Below are positions 60,880-64,000 of a DNA stretch of 64,000 nt, piece by piece. The stretch is from Fulvimarina manganoxydans (GTDB taxonomy: Bacteria; Pseudomonadota; Alphaproteobacteria; Rhizobiales; Rhizobiaceae). The notes under the pieces are model-generated. The model was given only the letters and a program-made list of their open reading frames with translations, was not told the origin of the DNA and did not search any database. The DNA is taken from positions 1 through 64,000 of the forward strand of contig NZ_FWXR01000014.1 of the NCBI RefSeq assembly GCF_900176465.1. Reading direction: 5' to 3'. The translations under genes were made by a program, and so were the position numbers. The stretch's first letter is position 1; every line of letters starts with the position of its first letter.

Positions 60880-62472
60880 ATGAAAAGACTGTCCCTCCTC
60901 GGCCTTTGGGCTCTCGTCTCCTTGGCCGGCACCACGGCCTTCGCTCTTGCCCAGGAGGCCGAGCCGGCGCCCTCGGGTATCGACGCCGTCGTCAACAACA
61001 TTTTCGGCCTGTCGACGGGCTGGTTCGTCAGTCTCATCTTCGCGCCGATCCCCGGCACGAGCTTTCCCTGGATCGTGCTTTGGCTGGTCGCCGGCGCAAC
61101 GATTTTCACAATCTATTTCGGCTTCATCCAGTTTCGCGGCTTCAAACATGCGATCGAATTGGTGAAGGGAGATTATTCGGACCCGAACGACGCCGGTGAG
61201 GTCAGCCATTTCCAGGCGCTGGCGACGGCGCTGTCCGGCACGGTCGGTCTCGGCAACATCGCGGGCGTTGCGGTCGCGATCGGCATTGGCGGGCCCGGCG
61301 CGACCTTCTGGATGATCTTGGCCGGCCTGATGGGCATGGCGTCGAAATTCACCGAATGCACACTCGGCGTCAAATATCGAAACGAATATCCCGATGGTTC
61401 GGTCTCCGGTGGGCCGATGTACTATCTCACCAAGGGCTTCGAGGTGCGAGGGAAGAAAGGCGGCCAGTTTCTCGCAGTCCTCTTCGCGATCTTCTGCATT
61501 CTCGGCTCGCTCGGTGGCGGCAACATGTTTCAGGCGAACCAGGCCCACGCCCAGCTCGCCAACATCTTCGGCGATTTTCCAGGCTGGATCACCGGCGTGA
61601 TCTTTGCCGGCATCGTCTTTGCCGTGATCGTCGGTGGCATCAAATCGATTGCCCGCGTGACCGAGAAGGTCGTCCCCTTCATGGGCGTCCTTTATGTCGG
61701 TGCCGCCCTCATCATTCTCATCGCCAATTACGACATGATCGGCTGGGCCTTCGGCCAGATCTTCGCCGGTGCCTTTACCGGGCTCGGCGTTGCCGGCGGC
61801 TTCGTCGGCGCCCTCATCCAAGGCTTCAAGCGCGCGGCCTTTTCCAACGAGGCCGGGGTCGGATCGGCCGCGATCGCTCACTCCGCGGTGCGCACCAAGG
61901 AACCGGTCACCGAAGGCTTCGTCTCGCTTCTCGAGCCCTTTATCGACACGGTCGTGATCTGCACTATGACCGCCCTCGTCATCATCATCACGGGGGTCCT
62001 GCAGGTCGATCCCGAGACGGGCCTCTATCTGGTCGAAGGCGGCGCCATCGTTACGGAAGGCGGGGCTTCGGGTGTGGAACTGACCTCGCTCGCCTTTGGC
62101 CAGTCGATCAGCTGGTTCCCTTATGTACTCGCGCTGGCGGTCATCCTCTTCGCCTTTTCCACGATGCTGTCCTGGTCCTATTACGGGCTGAAGGCGTGGA
62201 CCTTCCTCGTCGGCGAAGGAAAGAACAAGGAAATAACCTATAAGGTGATTTTCTGCCTCTTCGTCATCGTCGGCGCGGCGGCGAGCCTCGGGCCGGTCAT
62301 CGACTTCTCCGACGCGGCGATTTTCGCAATGGCGGTCGTGAACATCGCCGGCCTCTATGTGCTGATGCCGATCGTCAAGGCAGAACTCAACTCGTACTGG
62401 TCGCGACTGAAATCGGGCGAGATCAAGAAATACAAGGCTGCCGGGTCCGGCACCCCTGCAGCGGCCGAATGA
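60880..62472 (+). CDS. Alanine/glycine:Na+ symporter (AGCS family)
   Basis: The 530-residue membrane protein has an N-terminal hydrophobic segment that may be a cleavable signal (about 1-24), and about 11 more segments. AGCS hallmarks are ATALSGTVGLGNIAGVAVAIGIGGPG, SGGPMYYL, GSLGGGNMFQANQ, FSNEAGVGSAAIAH and MLSWSYYGLKAW. It takes up alanine or glycine with sodium. AAGGAT ten bases upstream of ATG 60880 sets the start. It is the second gene of the operon begun by the stress protein. Confidence 0.93.
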   Translation: MKRLSLLGLWALVSLAGTTAFALAQEAEPAPSGIDAVVNNIFGLSTGWFVSLIFAPIPGTSFPWIVLWLVAGATIFTIYFGFIQFRGFKHAIELVKGDYSDPNDAGEVSHFQALATALSGTVGLGNIAGVAVAIGIGGPGATFWMILAGLMGMASKFTECTLGVKYRNEYPDGSVSGGPMYYLTKGFEVRGKKGGQFLAVLFAIFCILGSLGGGNMFQANQAHAQLANIFGDFPGWITGVIFAGIVFAVIVGGIKSIARVTEKVVPFMGVLYVGAALIILIANYDMIGWAFGQIFAGAFTGLGVAGGFVGALIQGFKRAAFSNEAGVGSAAIAHSAVRTKEPVTEGFVSLLEPFIDTVVICTMTALVIIITGVLQVDPETGLYLVEGGAIVTEGGASGVELTSLAFGQSISWFPYVLALAVILFAFSTMLSWSYYGLKAWTFLVGEGKNKEITYKVIFCLFVIVGAAASLGPVIDFSDAAIFAMAVVNIAGLYVLMPIVKAELNSYWSRLKSGEIKKYKAAGSGTPAAAE

Positions 62473-62565
62473 CGGGCGGGCGCCTCCAGCGACGGATGCC
62501 GGCAGGTTTGGAGGGTGTTGCTGGCCTGTCGCTCGATCAGCCTGGCTCCGCCACCGACGTCGGCG

Positions 62566-63369
62566 TCAGCGCCAACCGAAAAGCGCCTCTCCCTCCGAGA
62601 CGCTTCTCAAGAATTCGCTCGGCGTGCCGCCGGTCTTATGAAGGATGCATCCCGGCAGGATGGCGAGCGGGGCACGCGATGCCTTTCGCCCGGTGATCAG
62701 GATGCGGATCGCGGCCTCACCCTCTCTTGCATGAATGGGCGTGATGGCGATCGCGCCGAGACGCGTTTCATAGACGGGAAGGCATTCTCCAAGCGCCTCG
62801 GGCGGCAGAATTGCCGAAAAACGCCCACTATCCTTCAAAAGCGCGAGAGACGAGCGCATCCAATGCGACAGGAAATCCTCCCCCAAGGCATTCAGCGCGG
62901 CCGCTCGCAGAGGATCGGGCGAGATGCGATGGCCGGCGGGATAGAAGGGCGGATTGGTCAGAACGTGATCGAAAACACCCACATGAAGCCCCGCTTCCTC
63001 AAGGACCCGCCTTGGCGCCAGGAGGTCGGCCTCGATCGAGGAGACCCGATCGGCGAAGCTCTCATTCTCCGTAAGCGCTAGCCCTTGAGCGAGAAGGCCA
63101 ACCATTTCCGGCATCTTCTCGACGCAAACGACGTCAAGCCGAGGGGCACGCGCCGCACAGGCAAAGCCGACCGCACCGGCCCCGGCGCCGAGATCGGCGA
63201 GGCGCCCCTTGGCATCCGGCGCGAGGGTCGAGGCGAGCAGCAGCGCATCGAGCCCCGAGCGGTAACCCTGCCCGACCGGCTGCACCAAGGCGAATCGCCC
63301 GCGCCAGAATCCGTCGATCCGGGTGTCGAACGGGCTTATGGAAGCCTCAGGCCGGATCGGTGAGCTCAT
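62566..63369 (-). CDS. trmN6: tRNA1(Val) adenine-37 N6-methyltransferase-like protein
   Basis: The 267-residue class I methyltransferase has QGYRSGLDALLLAS and the SAM motif LADLGAGAGAVGFACAARAP. Its catalytic motif is VLTNPPFYPAG (NPPF), as in TrmN6/YfiC, which methylates A37 of tRNA1(Val). ATG 63369 gives a standard N-terminus; ATG 63384 is an alternative. It overlaps the DUF2007 gene by 23 bases and so is translationally linked to it. It converges with the AGCS symporter gene. Confidence 0.88.
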   Translation of the reverse strand: MSSPIRPEASISPFDTRIDGFWRGRFALVQPVGQGYRSGLDALLLASTLAPDAKGRLADLGAGAGAVGFACAARAPRLDVVCVEKMPEMVGLLAQGLALTENESFADRVSSIEADLLAPRRVLEEAGLHVGVFDHVLTNPPFYPAGHRISPDPLRAAALNALGEDFLSHWMRSSLALLKDSGRFSAILPPEALGECLPVYETRLGAIAITPIHAREGEAAIRILITGRKASRAPLAILPGCILHKTGGTPSEFLRSVSEGEALFGWR

Positions 63370-63574
63370 GGCCGAGTTCGGCATCCTTCAAGAGGCGGCG
63401 GGCCTGCTCGGCCCAGTCGCCATCCACCATCACACGTCGCGGCAGGGCTCCGATCGAGCCGTCGAGAATGCTCATATGCGCATCAGCGACGAAATGCGGT
63501 ATGCCGGCGTCATTGAGAAGTGCGTCCACGAAGGATATGAGAACCGCGTCGTTGGACCGCATCAGTTCCTGCAT
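63347..63574 (-). CDS. DUF2007 domain protein
   Basis: The 75-residue protein, MQELMRSNDAVLISFVDALL onward, has the DUF2007 core DAGIPHFVADAHMSILDGSIG and RVMVDGDWAEQARRLL. The family is proposed to take part in signalling but has no proven function. In alphaproteobacteria it sits next to trmN6 and opposite the polyprenyl synthase gene, as here. The start at 63574 has only a weak ribosome site. Confidence 0.82.
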   Translation of the reverse strand: MQELMRSNDAVLISFVDALLNDAGIPHFVADAHMSILDGSIGALPRRVMVDGDWAEQARRLLKDAELGHELTDPA

Positions 63575-63801
63575 TTCGTGCTTTGCCCCTTTGCAAAGAT
63601 GGCCGGCCGTCCGAATGGTTCGGCCCGACTTTGATGATTGAAGGGTGCCGGATCGCATAGCTGGAAGGCAAGAGCGCCGCGGACATCCTATCGAATGGCT
63701 GGCGTCCGCTCCCGGTCGCCCTAGCCTAATGGGTCGAATCTGATCGCAAGGCCTGTCTCAATGATCAGGCGAGGCCGATGGCCGAAGGGAATTGGAGTGA
63801 C

Positions 63802-64000
63802 ATGGTGAGTTCGGCGAGCCAAGTCCGGCACAGCGAGACGCGCGGATCGATCGATGGCATCCTCGCTGTCACCAAGCACGACATGGGCCGGGTCAACGAT
63901 CTCATCCTGTCGATGGCAGGGTCCCGCGTCGATCTCATCCCTGAGATCGCCAATCATCTGATCTCCTCCGGCGGCAAGCGGCTGCGTCCGATGCTGACCA
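63802..64000 (+). CDS. ispB: Polyprenyl (octaprenyl) diphosphate synthase, 5' end only
   Basis: The frame opens at ATG 63802 with GGAG five bases upstream and continues past the right edge. The first 66 codons include TKHDMGRVNDLILSMAGSRV and then HLISSGGKRLRPML. The latter is the isopentenyl-diphosphate-binding GGKRLRP motif of trans-prenyltransferases. The enzyme makes the ubiquinone side chain. An ATG at 63778 is possible but less well placed. It is divergent from the DUF2007 gene. Confidence 0.85.
   Translation, partial: MVSSASQVRHSETRGSIDGILAVTKHDMGRVNDLILSMAGSRVDLIPEIANHLISSGGKRLRPMLT

Overview
The window is a GC-rich chromosomal segment from an alphaproteobacterium, most likely of the order Hyphomicrobiales (Rhizobiales). 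The evidence is a two-cysteine rhizobial-type porin, an OlsB-type ornithine acyltransferase, the gene order rsfS-rlmH-envC-ctpA-yibQ-rppH, the dapA-smpB block next to a soluble lytic transglycosylase, and the glyQ / small protein / S49 peptidase cluster. Several products fit a marine or osmotically variable habitat: a DmdB-like ligase, an AcuI-like reductase, a TAXI-TRAP transporter and an alanine/Na+ symporter. I cannot fix the family; Aurantimonadaceae would be a reasonable guess.

Layout. Bases 1-500 hold the last codons of an IS110-type transposase, a palindromic intergenic repeat and a roughly 245-bp MITE-like element; a second copy of that element lies at 54648-54890. From 505 to 5223 a minus-strand run encodes OlsB, an AcuI-like reductase, LspA, a SpoU methyltransferase and a class I methyltransferase. 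CoxG and a universal stress protein follow. At 6808-10713 are chorismate mutase, hisC, an arogenate/prephenate dehydrogenase and glutaminase. At 10744-15901 are smpB, dapA, a lytic transglycosylase and a histone-deacetylase-like amidohydrolase. At 16054-19804 is a complete TAXI-TRAP transporter operon with a DUF1850 gene. Bases 19821-21520 carry a hairpin cluster, dsbB, a YqaA/DedA gene and tRNA-Leu(CAA). At 21862-28804 are an MFS exporter, an ArsB-like carrier, a two-cysteine OhrR and two acyl-CoA ligases.

The most unusual part is 28805-38477. It holds two tandem genes for very large, glycine/aspartate-rich proteins of 1887 and 1146 residues. Each starts with a kelch propeller plus a galactose-oxidase-type early-set domain that keeps every copper ligand and the Cys-Tyr cofactor pair of copper radical oxidases (AA5 / GlxA type). 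Each then carries RTX-like and other repeat modules, LamG-like or PA14-like domains, and a shared acidic, His-containing C-terminus. Neither has an N-terminal signal peptide, so type I secretion is likely, but no exporter genes lie in the window. I read the pair as secreted, calcium-binding copper radical oxidases.

From 38512 to 50247 come a solute-binding-like protein, a haloacid-dehalogenase-like protein, rppH, the cell-envelope block yibQ-ctpA-envC, rlmH, rsfS, ybgC and a periplasmic phytase/esterase-like protein. From 50677 to 64000 come fadD, an alpha/beta hydrolase, a helix-hairpin-helix protein, the porin, a glyoxalase-superfamily protein, glyQ, sppA, a second universal stress protein with an AGCS symporter, trmN6, a DUF2007 gene and the 5' end of a polyprenyl diphosphate synthase gene. 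Many starts are TTG or GTG and were chosen by Shine-Dalgarno spacing. Functions are inferred from sequence recognition only; no database search was run.
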